Below, one piece after another: positions 8,354 through 17,062 of a DNA stretch of 64,000 bases. The translations under genes and the position numbers were made by a program. How positions within the stretch are numbered: the stretch's first letter is position 1; every line of letters starts with the position of its first letter. The notes beneath the pieces were generated by a model that made no database searches, was not told the DNA's origin, and worked only from the letters and a program-made list of their open reading frames with translations. The stretch comes from Arhodomonas sp052060015 (lineage in GTDB: Bacteria > Pseudomonadota > Gammaproteobacteria > Nitrococcales > Nitrococcaceae), in assembly GCF_052060015.1 (NCBI RefSeq), contig NZ_JBPODZ010000005.1, positions 124,001-188,000 on the forward strand. Reading direction: 5' to 3'.

Positions 8354-8365
8354 TCGTCGCGACGA
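8354..8365. promoter_or_regulatory. 12-bp palindrome in the divergent promoter region
   Basis: TCGTCGCGACGA is self-complementary and lies in the 293-nt gap between the DmdA-like gene (minus) and the DMGDH-like gene (plus), about 90 nt upstream of the latter. It could be an operator for the nearby GlxA-type regulator, but it differs from the palindromes at 12151-12180 and such GC-rich words can occur by chance. Nothing else was recognised in this gap. Confidence 0.25.
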
Positions 8366-8452
8366 AAATCCGCGTCGCAGTCGGACAGCGGGGTGGTCGG
8401 GGCTTTCACTACTGTGATTGGCAAAGGCACACCAGCGGCGAGGAGAGCGGCC

Positions 8453-11020
8453 ATGGCGACACTACCGGCGAGCGCGAATGTGGTAATCATCGGCCAGGGG
8501 GGCATTGTCGGGGCGTCGGTGGCCCACCACCTCATCGAGCACGGTTGGGACGGCATCGTCGGGATCGACAAGTCCGCCATCCCCTCGGACATCGGTTCCA
8601 CCTCCCACGCCTCCGACTTCTGCTTCATGACCTCCCACGACAAGATGTCGTGCTACACGACCACCTACAGCCGGCGGTTCTACGAAGCCTGGGGCCGTTA
8701 CTACCGGGTCGGCGGCATGGAGGTGGCCCGAGTGGGGGATGACCAGCGCATGGAGGAGCTCAAGCGCAAGGTCGCCTCGGGGAAGGCCTTCGGCACCAAC
8801 GCCTACATGATCAGCGCCGCGGAGGCCGCCGAGCGCTTCCCCCTGGTGGATCCGGACCTCATCCAGGGGGCGATGTGGGACCCGGACGCCGGGCTGGTGG
8901 CGCCGCGCTCCCAGCGGGTGGCGGGGGAGATGATCGAGCAGGGCAGGGCCAACGGTCGGCTGCAGACCTTCGCCAACACGCGGGCGCTGGATATCGACGT
9001 CCAAAACGGGCGGGTGCGCGGGGTGGAGACCGCCAAGGGCTATATCGAGGCCCCCATCGTCATCGTCACCTCCGGGATCTGGGGGCCGATACCGGCGGCC
9101 ATGGGCGGCGCGACCCTGCCGCTGATGCCGGTGGAGCACCCGCTGATGTTCTTCGGCCCGTATGGCACCTTCGCCGGCACCGGCAAGGAGATCGGCTACC
9201 CGCTGTTCCGCGACCAGGGCAATTCCGCCTACCTCCGCGACACCGGTGATCCCCGTACCACCGAGGGCGGCCAGATCGAGTGGGGCTACTATGAGGCCAG
9301 CGAGCCGCGGCTCGTCCATCCCACGGACATCCTCGAGCCCGGCGAGGCACGGCTGTCGCCGTCCATGCGCGACCTCTACCCGGATCAGGTGATGGAGGCC
9401 TACGAACGGGCCATGGAGCTCACCCCCGTGCTCGCGGAGTTGGGTTGGGACGAGAAGAGCTCGTTCAACGGGCTGCTTTCCGTCACCCCGGACGGCAGCT
9501 CCTTGGTGGGCGAGTCCCCGGAGACCCGCGGGCTGTGGTTCTGCGAGGCGGTGTGGGTCAAGGACGGCCCGGGCATGGGCAAGGTGCTTGCGGACTGGAT
9601 GAGCCTCGGCCGCCCGGAGATGGATCCCCACGGCATCGACATCGCCCGGTTCTATCCGGTCCAGAAGACCCCCCACCATGTGGAGGGCCGTTGCCTGGAG
9701 ACCGCCCGCAAGATCTACGACCCGCCGGTGCATCCCCGCGAGCCCTACGAGAACGGCCGCAATCTACGCCGCGGCCCCTTCTGGCCGCGGGAGAAGGAGC
9801 TCGGTGGCTACTTCATGGAGGCGGCGGGTTGGGAGCGTGCCCACGGCTATGCCGCCAACGAGGCCCTGCTGGAGCGTTACGGTGAGCGGGTGCCGGAGCG
9901 GCCCAACGAGTGGGACGGCCGGCACTTCTGGCGGGTGTCCAACGCCGAGCACCTGGCGTTGAGCGAGGACGTAGGGATGATCAACCTCTCCCACTTCGCC
10001 GTCTTCGACGTCAGCGGCCCGGACGCCGAGGCGCTGCTGGAGTACCTATCGGTCGCCCGGGTGGGCGGTAGTCAGCCCGCTGGCAAGGGCGTCTATACCC
10101 ACTTCCTGGACGCCTACGGTGGGGTGCGCTCCGACCTCACCGTGGTGCGGCTCGCCGAGGACGTCTTCCGGGTGATCTGCGGCGGCGACACCGGCCATCG
10201 GGACTACGTCTGGATGACCCGTAGGGCCGAGGAGCGTGGCCTCGAGCGGGTGCACTTCGAGGAGCGCACCGACAGCCTGGCCACCCTGGGCCTGTGGGGA
10301 CCCAACGCCCGCCGCACCCTGCAGGCCGTGGCCGATGATCCCGACGGCCTGGAGCCGGGGCGTTTCCCCTTCGCTACCGCCCGGGAGATCCGCGTGCGCG
10401 GCCTGCCGGTGTGGGCCTTCCGCATCTCCTACGTCGGCGAGCAGGGCTGGGAGCTCTACACCCCCTTCAGCTATGGGCTCACCCTCTGGGATATCCTCCA
10501 CGAGCAGGGCGTCACGCCGGTGGGCATCGAGACCTATGCCAACAGCCGTCGGCTGGAGAAGAGCCTGCGGTTGCAGAACGTGGACCTGCTCACCGAGTAC
10601 AACCTCTACGAGGCGGGGTTGGCCCGGCCCAAGGTCAAGCCGGCGGAATTCCACGGCAAGGCCGCCTACCTGGAGCAGCGTGAGCGCGAGCGCCAGCCGG
10701 CCTACCTGTGCACCATGACGCTGCGTGAGCACACCGACAGCCGCGGCGTGCCGCGTTACCCGGTGGGCCATTCCCCCATCCTCGACCCGGAGACCGGCGA
10801 GGTGCTGGTGGACCAGCGGGGCCGGCGCTCCTATGTCACCAGCATCGCCTATGGTCCCTCGGTGGGTGAGATCATCGCCCTGGGGTACGTGCCGGCGGAC
10901 TATGCGGAGACCGGCCGGACGTTGACCATGGAATACTTCGGCGAGCACTATCCGCTGCGGATCGAGGCGGTGGGCTACCGGGCGCTGTACGACCCGGACA
11001 ATGAGCGGCCGAAGAGCTGA
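8453..11020 (+). CDS. Dimethylglycine/sarcosine dehydrogenase-like flavoprotein with GcvT domains
   Basis: An 855-residue two-part enzyme. Residues about 8-400 form a DAO-type FAD oxidoreductase with GQGGIVG at 14-20 and GSTSHAS, whose His52 matches the histidine that holds FAD covalently in DMGDH and sarcosine dehydrogenase. Residues about 440-850 form the THF-binding GcvT-like module. Such enzymes oxidise an N-methyl group and pass it to THF as 5,10-methylene-THF. Dimethylglycine is the best guess from family and context, with sarcosine possible. The start at 8453 follows GAGGAGAG and places the FAD motif at the normal N-terminal distance; an upstream extension is low-complexity noise. It is divergent from the DmdA-like gene and converges on the regulator. 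Confidence 0.85.
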   Translation: MATLPASANVVIIGQGGIVGASVAHHLIEHGWDGIVGIDKSAIPSDIGSTSHASDFCFMTSHDKMSCYTTTYSRRFYEAWGRYYRVGGMEVARVGDDQRMEELKRKVASGKAFGTNAYMISAAEAAERFPLVDPDLIQGAMWDPDAGLVAPRSQRVAGEMIEQGRANGRLQTFANTRALDIDVQNGRVRGVETAKGYIEAPIVIVTSGIWGPIPAAMGGATLPLMPVEHPLMFFGPYGTFAGTGKEIGYPLFRDQGNSAYLRDTGDPRTTEGGQIEWGYYEASEPRLVHPTDILEPGEARLSPSMRDLYPDQVMEAYERAMELTPVLAELGWDEKSSFNGLLSVTPDGSSLVGESPETRGLWFCEAVWVKDGPGMGKVLADWMSLGRPEMDPHGIDIARFYPVQKTPHHVEGRCLETARKIYDPPVHPREPYENGRNLRRGPFWPREKELGGYFMEAAGWERAHGYAANEALLERYGERVPERPNEWDGRHFWRVSNAEHLALSEDVGMINLSHFAVFDVSGPDAEALLEYLSVARVGGSQPAGKGVYTHFLDAYGGVRSDLTVVRLAEDVFRVICGGDTGHRDYVWMTRRAEERGLERVHFEERTDSLATLGLWGPNARRTLQAVADDPDGLEPGRFPFATAREIRVRGLPVWAFRISYVGEQGWELYTPFSYGLTLWDILHEQGVTPVGIETYANSRRLEKSLRLQNVDLLTEYNLYEAGLARPKVKPAEFHGKAAYLEQRERERQPAYLCTMTLREHTDSRGVPRYPVGHSPILDPETGEVLVDQRGRRSYVTSIAYGPSVGEIIALGYVPADYAETGRTLTMEYFGEHYPLRIEAVGYRALYDPDNERPKS

Positions 11021-11021
11021 A

Positions 11022-11047
11022 CCGGGGCGGTGCCGGGGCCGCCCCGG
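11022..11047. terminator. GC-rich hairpin between convergent genes
   Basis: CCGGGGCGG (11022-11030) and CCGCCCCGG (11039-11047) form a perfect 9-bp stem with an 8-nt loop, starting 2 nt after the flavoprotein stop and ending 24 nt before the regulator stop. There is no U tract on either side, so it may act as an mRNA 3' end or pause rather than a classic terminator. Confidence 0.4.
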
Positions 11048-11070
11048 CGCCGATCCAGCCGATCCCCTGC

Positions 11071-12117
11071 TCAGCCCTCCCCGGCCGGCCGGGCGGGGGG
11101 TGCCGGATCGATTGGTGCCGGGATCGTCTGCTCCAGCCGCTCGCGCCGGCGCTGGCGCTCGCGGCTCGGCGAGTGACCGAAATGATCGTGGTAGCACTTG
11201 GTGAAGTGCGGCGGGGAGACGAAACCGCAGGCCAGGGCCACGTCGGTGATGGGCATGTTGGTCTGCTGCAGTAGCTGCCGGGCCCGGGTCAGCCGCAGGT
11301 CCAGGTAGTACTTCGCTGGCGGGCAGCCCACGTAACGCTGGAACAGCCGTTCGAGCTGACGTCGCGAGAGGTTGGCGTGACGGGCGAGCTCATCCAGGGA
11401 CAGCGGCTCGTGGAGATTGGCCTCCATCAGCGTGGCCACTTCCTCGAGCTTCGGCTGGCTGTGGCCCAGGCGCACCCGCAACGGCGTGCGCTGGCGGTCA
11501 CCCACGTCGCGGATGCGCTCGTGGAGGAATTCCTCGGCGATGGCCTCGGCGAGCTCGAGCCCCTGCTGGCGGCCGATCAGCGTGAGCATCATGTCCAGGG
11601 GTGCGACGCCCCCCGAGCAGGTGTAGCGGTCCCGGTCCATGACGAAGAGCTGGGAGGTGAAGGTCACCTCCGGGAACATCAGCGCCTCGTGGATGCTCGA
11701 GATGTGCTCCCAGTGCAGGGTGCAGCGATAGCCGTTGAGCACGCCCGCCCGGGCGAGCACGTAGCCGCCCGTGCACACCGCGCCCAGGGGGACGTGGCGG
11801 CCCGCCATGCGGCGTAGCCAGGTCAGGGTCTCGCGGTCACAGTGGTGCTGTACCTCCACACCGGCGCAGACCACCACCAGGTCCAGCGGCAGCGGCTCCT
11901 CCAGGGGGCAGTCCACCGCCGTGCGCAGCCCGCTGCTGGCGCTCACCGGGGCGCCGTCCCGGCTCATCAGGTGCCAGGTGTAGAGGCGGCGCTCGGTGAG
12001 CTGGTTGGCCATCCGGAACGGCTCCAGCGCTGAGGAGAAGGCGAGCTGCGAGAACCCCGGCACCAGCAGGAAGCCGATATCGTAATGCCCATTCACTGGC
12101 GCGGTGATCGGCGCCAT
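11071..12117 (-). CDS. GlxA/GbdR-type AraC-family transcriptional regulator
   Basis: A 348-residue regulator. Residues about 10-180 form the DJ-1/PfpI-like sensor domain (IGFLLVPGFSQLAFSSALEPFRMAN, of which the first residues are the family hallmark, then GAVCTGGYVLARAGVL), and residues about 230-325 form an AraC DNA-binding domain ending in CGFVSPPHFTKCYHDHFG. This architecture is that of GbdR, which activates glycine betaine and dimethylglycine catabolism genes in Pseudomonas, and of ArgR-like regulators. Placement between the DMGDH-like gene and fhs supports a role in betaine/methyl catabolism. The ATG at 12117 is chosen because GGAGGAGGAG precedes it; the in-frame ATG at 12132 would place that sequence inside the gene. 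Confidence 0.85.
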   Translation of the reverse strand: MAPITAPVNGHYDIGFLLVPGFSQLAFSSALEPFRMANQLTERRLYTWHLMSRDGAPVSASSGLRTAVDCPLEEPLPLDLVVVCAGVEVQHHCDRETLTWLRRMAGRHVPLGAVCTGGYVLARAGVLNGYRCTLHWEHISSIHEALMFPEVTFTSQLFVMDRDRYTCSGGVAPLDMMLTLIGRQQGLELAEAIAEEFLHERIRDVGDRQRTPLRVRLGHSQPKLEEVATLMEANLHEPLSLDELARHANLSRRQLERLFQRYVGCPPAKYYLDLRLTRARQLLQQTNMPITDVALACGFVSPPHFTKCYHDHFGHSPSRERQRRRERLEQTIPAPIDPAPPARPAGEG

Positions 12118-12150
12118 TGCTCCTCCTCCCAATGCTGCACCGTTCCCTGC

Positions 12151-12180
12151 CTATACAACGGTATAGACCGTAGTCTACGG
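12151..12180. promoter_or_regulatory. Two adjacent palindromes, candidate operators
   Basis: CTATACAACGGTATAG (12151-12166; 6-bp arms, 4-nt centre) is followed after one base by CCGTAGTCTACGG (12168-12180; 6-bp arms, 1-nt centre). Both lie 34-63 nt upstream of the regulator start, in the 326-nt gap shared with fhs on the opposite strand. Position suggests autoregulation and/or control of fhs. The rest of the gap (12181-12443) has no recognised element; TTGACG at 12349-12354 may be a -35 for fhs without a convincing -10. Confidence 0.45.
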
Positions 12181-12443
12181 CCCGTAAATCCGGGGGGATA
12201 GCGCCCCGACTTGCGCGTTTGCGTCGCGTATTTGCGCGCCTGCGCCACCCGCTGTTGGCGCACGGGTGCCGTTTCCCCCGCCGCCGAATCGTATCCCCGT
12301 AAAACAACGAGTTATGAGCTTCGTGCCATGTCGCTCCGGATACGGCGGTTGACGCCCGTGGGCAAACCGTAACGAGGGGCAGCGAGAATAATGGAACCCG
12401 TGGTAACGACCCTGTATGGCCCGTCAGCACGGGAGGAGAGAAA

Positions 12444-14177
12444 ATGGCGACGAACCCGGAAGAGCTCGGCGAGAAGCAACAAACCATGCCGGACAACTTG
12501 AGCATTGCCCGCGGGGCGCAGCTCTGGCCTATCGAGGAGATCGCCCACCGTATGGGCGTGCCTGGCGAGTCCATCGAGCCCTACGGCCGCGGGATCGCCA
12601 AGCTGGATCTGGCCGCTGCGGACGCGCTCGCCGGCCGCCCGCGGGCGCGCTACGTGGTGGTCACGGCGATCACGCCGACGCCGCTGGGCGAGGGCAAGAC
12701 CACCACCTCCATCGGCCTCGCCCAGGGCATGCACCACACGGGTCGCACGGCCACGGTGGCCATACGCCAGCCCTCCATGGGACCGACCCTCGGCATCAAG
12801 GGGGGTGCCGCCGGTGGCGGTTACAGCCAGGTGGTGCCCATGGAGCGCATCAACCTCCATCTCACCGGCGACATCCATGCGGTCACCGCCGCCCACAACC
12901 TGCTGGCGGCCATGGCGGATAATCATCTCCATCACGGTCGTGGTGTGGACCTGGACCCGGAGTCCGTGCGCTGGCAGCGGGTGATGGACATCAACGACCG
13001 TGCCCTGCGCAATACGGTCATTGGGCTCGGGCCACGGGCGGACGGGGTGACCCGGCAGACGGGCTTTGAGATCACCGCCGCCTCGGAGGTAATGGCAGTG
13101 CTCGCCCTGGCGGACTCCGTGGTGGACCTACGCCGCCGGCTCGGCCGCATGGTGGTCGGCTATACGCGTTCCGGCGAGCCCGTCACGGCCGAGGACATCG
13201 GCGCCGCGGGGTCCATGACCGCCCTGCTGAAGGAGGCCATCAAGCCCAACCTCCTGCAGACCCTGGAGCACACCCCGGCGCTCATCCACGCCGGCCCCTT
13301 CGGCAACATCGCCCACGGCAACTCCTCCATCGTGGCCGACCGGATCGGTATCCACGGCGGGGACTTCCTCATCACCGAGGCCGGCTTCGGTGCGGACATG
13401 GGCGCCGAGCGCTTCTTCAACATCAAGTGCCGGGCCTCGGGGTTGACCCCGGATGCGGCGGTGCTCGTCGCCACCGTGCGGGCGCTGAAGTTCCACTCCG
13501 GTCGTTACCGGGTGGTGCCGGGCAAGCCGCTGCCGGCGGCCATGCAGGCGGAGGGGCCGGATGACGTCCGCGCCGGCGCCGCCAATCTCACCAAGCAGAT
13601 CGACAACATCCGTGCCCACGGCGTGGCGCCGGTGGTGGCCATCAACGCCTTCCCATCGGATTACCCCAGCGAGCACGCCGCGATCCGCGAGGTGGCGGAG
13701 GCCGCCGGGGCCCGGGTGGCGATCTGTACCCATGTCCGCGACGGGGGTGCCGGTGCCGCGGAGCTCGCCGAGGCGGTGGCGGAAGCGGCCGAGGCGGGCA
13801 GTGATTTCCAATTCCTCTACCCCGAGGACATGGCCCTGGACGCCAAGATCGAGCGTATCGCCACGCGCATCTACGGTGCCGACGACGTCTCCTTCTCGCC
13901 GGAGGCGCGTCGGCAGATCGACGCCTATCAGCGCCAGGGCTACGGCGATCTGCCCGTATGCATCGCCAAGACCCACCTTTCGCTGTCCTCCGACCCGTCC
14001 CTGCGCGGTGCGCCCACGGGCTGGACGTTGCCGGTCCGCGAGGTGCGGCTGTCCGCCGGGGCCGGCTTCGTCTACGCGCTTTGCGGCGACATCCGCACCA
14101 TGCCCGGGCTCGGGGCGGATCCGGCGGCCGCGCACATCGACGTCGACGACAACGGCGAAATCACGGGGTTGTTCTGA
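12444..14177 (+). CDS. fhs: Formate-tetrahydrofolate ligase (formyl-THF synthetase)
   Basis: A 577-residue enzyme that interconverts formate + ATP + THF and 10-formyl-THF. The ATP-binding loop TPLGEGKTT is at about residues 75-83, followed by RQPSMGPTLGIKGGAAGGGY, and later FGNIAHGNSS and EAGFGADMGAE, all signature stretches. In a methyl-catabolic cluster it would run backward, releasing formate and making ATP. The start at 12444 follows GGGAGGAGAG. Its stop overlaps the start of fchA (TGATG), so the two are translationally coupled. Fhs is not universal in gammaproteobacteria, and its presence here supports C1 oxidation as the purpose of the block. Confidence 0.95.
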   Translation: MATNPEELGEKQQTMPDNLSIARGAQLWPIEEIAHRMGVPGESIEPYGRGIAKLDLAAADALAGRPRARYVVVTAITPTPLGEGKTTTSIGLAQGMHHTGRTATVAIRQPSMGPTLGIKGGAAGGGYSQVVPMERINLHLTGDIHAVTAAHNLLAAMADNHLHHGRGVDLDPESVRWQRVMDINDRALRNTVIGLGPRADGVTRQTGFEITAASEVMAVLALADSVVDLRRRLGRMVVGYTRSGEPVTAEDIGAAGSMTALLKEAIKPNLLQTLEHTPALIHAGPFGNIAHGNSSIVADRIGIHGGDFLITEAGFGADMGAERFFNIKCRASGLTPDAAVLVATVRALKFHSGRYRVVPGKPLPAAMQAEGPDDVRAGAANLTKQIDNIRAHGVAPVVAINAFPSDYPSEHAAIREVAEAAGARVAICTHVRDGGAGAAELAEAVAEAAEAGSDFQFLYPEDMALDAKIERIATRIYGADDVSFSPEARRQIDAYQRQGYGDLPVCIAKTHLSLSSDPSLRGAPTGWTLPVREVRLSAGAGFVYALCGDIRTMPGLGADPAAAHIDVDDNGEITGLF

Positions 14178-14728
14178 TGGCGGCCCGGGCGGACGAAATG
14201 ACCGCCACCGCCGCCGGCGGGATCTCGGAGTTCCTGGAGGCCCTGGCCGCCCGGCGCTCCGCCCCCTCCGGCGGGGCGGGGGCCGGGCTCACCGTCGCCA
14301 CCGCCGCGGCCCTGGTGGCCATGAGCGCCCGTTTCGCCGAGCGCCGCCGGGCCGATGCCGCGGAGATCGCCGCCGAGGCGGATGCCTTGCGGGATCGGGC
14401 GCTGGCGCTCATGGAAGCGGACGCCGCGGCCTTCGCCCCAGTGCTACGCGCGAGCCGCTGGGGGGACGCCGGGGCCTTGGAGGATGCCCTGGAGGGCGCC
14501 TGCGAGGTGCCCATGGAGCTGCTGGAGATGGCGGTGCGCCTCGCCGAGCTCGCCGACGAGCTGGTGCGCACCGGCAACCCACGGCTGGCCGGGGATGCCC
14601 GGGCGGCCCTGGCCCTGGCCACCGGTGGCGGCCGCGCCGCCGCGGCGCTCATCGACGAGAACCTGGACGGCGACCACGATGAGGGCCTCGCCGCCCAGGC
14701 CGCGGAGCTGGCCGACCGCCTGCCGTGA
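14177..14728 (+). CDS. fchA: Methenyl-THF cyclohydrolase, FTCD cyclodeaminase family
   Basis: A 183-residue, Ala-rich, all-helical protein of the formiminotransferase-cyclodeaminase family (FchA type). SEFLEALAARRSAPSGGAG is the typical N-terminus, and the helices with MEADAAAFAPVL and EVPMELLEMA follow. Free-standing members hydrolyse 5,10-methenyl-THF to 10-formyl-THF in C1 oxidation, directly feeding Fhs, whose gene it overlaps by one base. FolD or MtdA, needed to make methenyl-THF, is not in the window. An earlier in-frame start would lie deep inside fhs and is rejected. It converges on ubiB. Confidence 0.85.
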   Translation: MAARADEMTATAAGGISEFLEALAARRSAPSGGAGAGLTVATAAALVAMSARFAERRRADAAEIAAEADALRDRALALMEADAAAFAPVLRASRWGDAGALEDALEGACEVPMELLEMAVRLAELADELVRTGNPRLAGDARAALALATGGGRAAAALIDENLDGDHDEGLAAQAAELADRLP

Positions 14729-14746
14729 TGCCGATGGCGGCAAGGG

Positions 14747-16417
14747 CTACTTCCTGGGCCAGGCACTGAGGCAGAAGAGCCCGCCCAGGGCGCCGAGTAT
14801 CAGGCTCACCAGGGGGACGCCGGCGGTGACCATCATCGGGGTGTAGCCATCCAGGCCGGCGATGAGGAAGGCGGAGACGATCAGCGCCGCGCCGATGATG
14901 GCGGCGAAGTTGCGTCGGCCGTTGTCGCGGACTTCGTGGCGTAGGCGCTCCAGGGTGCGCTCCTGGTCCTCGACGCGCTCGCGCAGGGTCTTGGCCTCGG
15001 TCAGCGCGGTATCAATGCGCCCGGGAAGCTGGGGGAGGTATTCCCCCCACTTGGGCAGCTCGGCGCGCAGGTTGCGCATCAGCGCCCGGGTGCCGAGTTG
15101 GTCGCGCATCCACTGCTCCATGTAGGGCTTGGCGGTGCGCCACAGGTCCAGCTCCGGGTAGAGGTCGCGGCCCAGGCCCTCGATGGCGAGCAGGGTCTTC
15201 TGCAGGAGCACCAGCTGGGGCTGGACCTCCATGTCGAAGCGCCGGCCGGTCTGGAACAGCCGCATCAGCAGCGCCCCGAAGGAGATCTCGCCGAGCGGCC
15301 GCTCGAAGATGGGCTCGCAGACCACCCGCATGGCGCTCTCGAACTCGTCTACTCGCGTATCCGGGGGCACCCACCCGGATTCCACGTGGAGCTCAGCGAC
15401 CCGGCGGTAGTCCCGGTTGAAGAAGGCCAGGAAGTTCTCGGCGAGGTACTTGTGGTCCTTGGGGCCGAGGGTGCCGATGATGCCGAAGTCCACGGCCAGA
15501 TAACGGGGCGTGTCCGGCTCCCGCGGGTCGACGAAGATGTTGCCCGGGTGCATGTCCGCGTGGAAGAAGCTGTCGCGGAAGACCTGGGTAAAGAAGATCT
15601 CCACGCCCCGCTCGGCCAGCGCCTTCATGTTGACGCCATGGGCGCGCAGGGTGTCCACGTGGCTGATGGGGATGCCGTGGATGCGCTCCATGACCATCAC
15701 CCGGGTGTGGGTGGCCGGCCAGTACACCTCGGGGATGTAGAGCAGCTCCGAGCCCTCGAAATTGCGCCGTAGCTGGGCGGCGTTGGCCGCCTCGCGCATG
15801 AGGTCAAGCTCGTCGTGGATGGTCTTGTCGAACTCACGGACCACCTCGACAGGGCGCAACCGGTAGGCCTCGTGCCAGTAGCGGTGGGCGAGCCGGGCCA
15901 CGGTGTACATCAGCTGCAGGTCGTTGTCGATGGTGCGCTGGATGCCGGGGCGCACCACCTTGACCACCACCTGGCGGCCGTCGTGGAGCTCGGCGCCGTG
16001 GACCTGGGCGATGGAGGCGGAGGCCAGGGGGTCGGCCTCGAAGTGGGCGAACAGCGCCTCCACCGGTTGACCGGTCTCCTCCTCCACCAGGGCACGGGCG
16101 CGGGCGCTGGGGAATGGCGGCACCCGGTCCTGCAGCCGGGCCAGCTCCACCGCAATGTCCGGGGGCACCAGATCGCGCCGGGTGGAAAGGATCTGGCCGA
16201 ACTTCACGAAGATGGGGCCGAGGTCCTCCAGGGCGCAGCGGATGCGCTCGCCCCGGCTCTGGCGGTAGTGGCGGAACCAGCTCCAGGGCATGAACAGCTT
16301 GAGAAAGCGCAGCGGCCGAAAGAGGTGGGTCGCCAGGATGACCTCGTCGAGGCCGTGCTTGATGAGGATGAGGTTGATGTAGAACAGCCGCAGCAGCAGC
16401 CCCGGGCGCAGGATCAC
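14747..16417 (-). CDS. ubiB: Ubiquinone biosynthesis protein UbiB, ABC1/ADCK kinase-like
   Basis: A 556-residue atypical kinase-like protein needed for aerobic ubiquinone synthesis; it is thought to use ATPase activity to help extract or organise CoQ intermediates at the membrane. The family KxGQ motif is at FVKFGQILSTR, the Ala-rich loop at LASASIAQVHGA, and the catalytic stretch at FFHADMHPGNIFVD with AVDFGIIG. The C-terminus has two membrane helices (about residues 500-520 and 525-550). Its ATG overlaps the ubiJ stop by 4 nt, giving the usual ubiE-ubiJ-ubiB order. Confidence 0.95.
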   Translation of the reverse strand: MILRPGLLLRLFYINLILIKHGLDEVILATHLFRPLRFLKLFMPWSWFRHYRQSRGERIRCALEDLGPIFVKFGQILSTRRDLVPPDIAVELARLQDRVPPFPSARARALVEEETGQPVEALFAHFEADPLASASIAQVHGAELHDGRQVVVKVVRPGIQRTIDNDLQLMYTVARLAHRYWHEAYRLRPVEVVREFDKTIHDELDLMREAANAAQLRRNFEGSELLYIPEVYWPATHTRVMVMERIHGIPISHVDTLRAHGVNMKALAERGVEIFFTQVFRDSFFHADMHPGNIFVDPREPDTPRYLAVDFGIIGTLGPKDHKYLAENFLAFFNRDYRRVAELHVESGWVPPDTRVDEFESAMRVVCEPIFERPLGEISFGALLMRLFQTGRRFDMEVQPQLVLLQKTLLAIEGLGRDLYPELDLWRTAKPYMEQWMRDQLGTRALMRNLRAELPKWGEYLPQLPGRIDTALTEAKTLRERVEDQERTLERLRHEVRDNGRRNFAAIIGAALIVSAFLIAGLDGYTPMMVTAGVPLVSLILGALGGLFCLSAWPRK

Positions 16418-17052
16418 GGCCGGCTCCCTTCGGCCCCGTCCAGTCGCCGTTCCAGCCGCCGGATCCGTGCCTCGAGGCGGTCGCAGTCGGCGCGCAGGCG
16501 GTCCACGTCGTGGATGAAGGCCGCCGCCTCCGCGGCCGGGGGCAGGTAGCGCGCCTCCTCGGTGAGGTATTCGCCCAGGGTCGTAATCAGCGAGTCCGCC
16601 GTGCGCTCCCCCCAGGCCCGGGCGTCGCGCACGCCCCGGCCGACCTGGTGGGCGATGATGTCGCCGGTGAGCCGGGAGAGCTGCTCCTCCCAGTCCACGT
16701 CCAGGCCGGCGAACAGGGCCCGCACCTCCTGGATGACGCCGACGTCGCCGCGGAAGGCCACATCCCGGCCGCGTCGGCCGCCGGAGCTCGCCAGGGCCAG
16801 CAGGCCAGGGACGCTGGCGTCCAGCTCCGCATCCGCCGTCTCGGCATCCCCGGGCGGGGACAGGCGCAGGCCGTCGGCCACGAACTCCGCCCGCGCCGCC
16901 AGCTCGGGGTCGGTCAAACGGACCGCCAGGGTGCGGCCTACCAGCGGTTCGAGGCGCCGGGGGCTGTCCGGGTCCATGGCGAGGATGCGGTTGATCGCCT
17001 GCTCGATCACCCGCAGGGCGCCTTCGGCGAGGATGCCACTGGGCTCCGCCAT
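16414..17052 (-). CDS. ubiJ: Ubiquinone biosynthesis accessory factor UbiJ (SCP2 domain)
   Basis: A 212-residue protein with an N-terminal sterol-carrier-type (SCP2) domain (about 15-110) and a C-terminal coiled coil (about 175-205). UbiJ binds CoQ intermediates in the soluble Ubi complex and is usually encoded, as here, between ubiE and ubiB. The sequence itself is weakly conserved, so the call leans on domain layout and position. It begins 10 nt after the ubiE stop. Confidence 0.88.
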   Translation of the reverse strand: MAEPSGILAEGALRVIEQAINRILAMDPDSPRRLEPLVGRTLAVRLTDPELAARAEFVADGLRLSPPGDAETADAELDASVPGLLALASSGGRRGRDVAFRGDVGVIQEVRALFAGLDVDWEEQLSRLTGDIIAHQVGRGVRDARAWGERTADSLITTLGEYLTEEARYLPPAAEAAAFIHDVDRLRADCDRLEARIRRLERRLDGAEGSRP

Positions 17053-17062
17053 CGCCGCCCGC

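Noticed and set aside
8162..8452. N-terminal extension of the DMGDH-like flavoprotein
   Set aside because: The extra 97 codons are Arg/Ser-rich without a domain, span the divergent promoter gap and would displace the FAD motif from the N-terminus. The ATG at 8453 has a good ribosome site.
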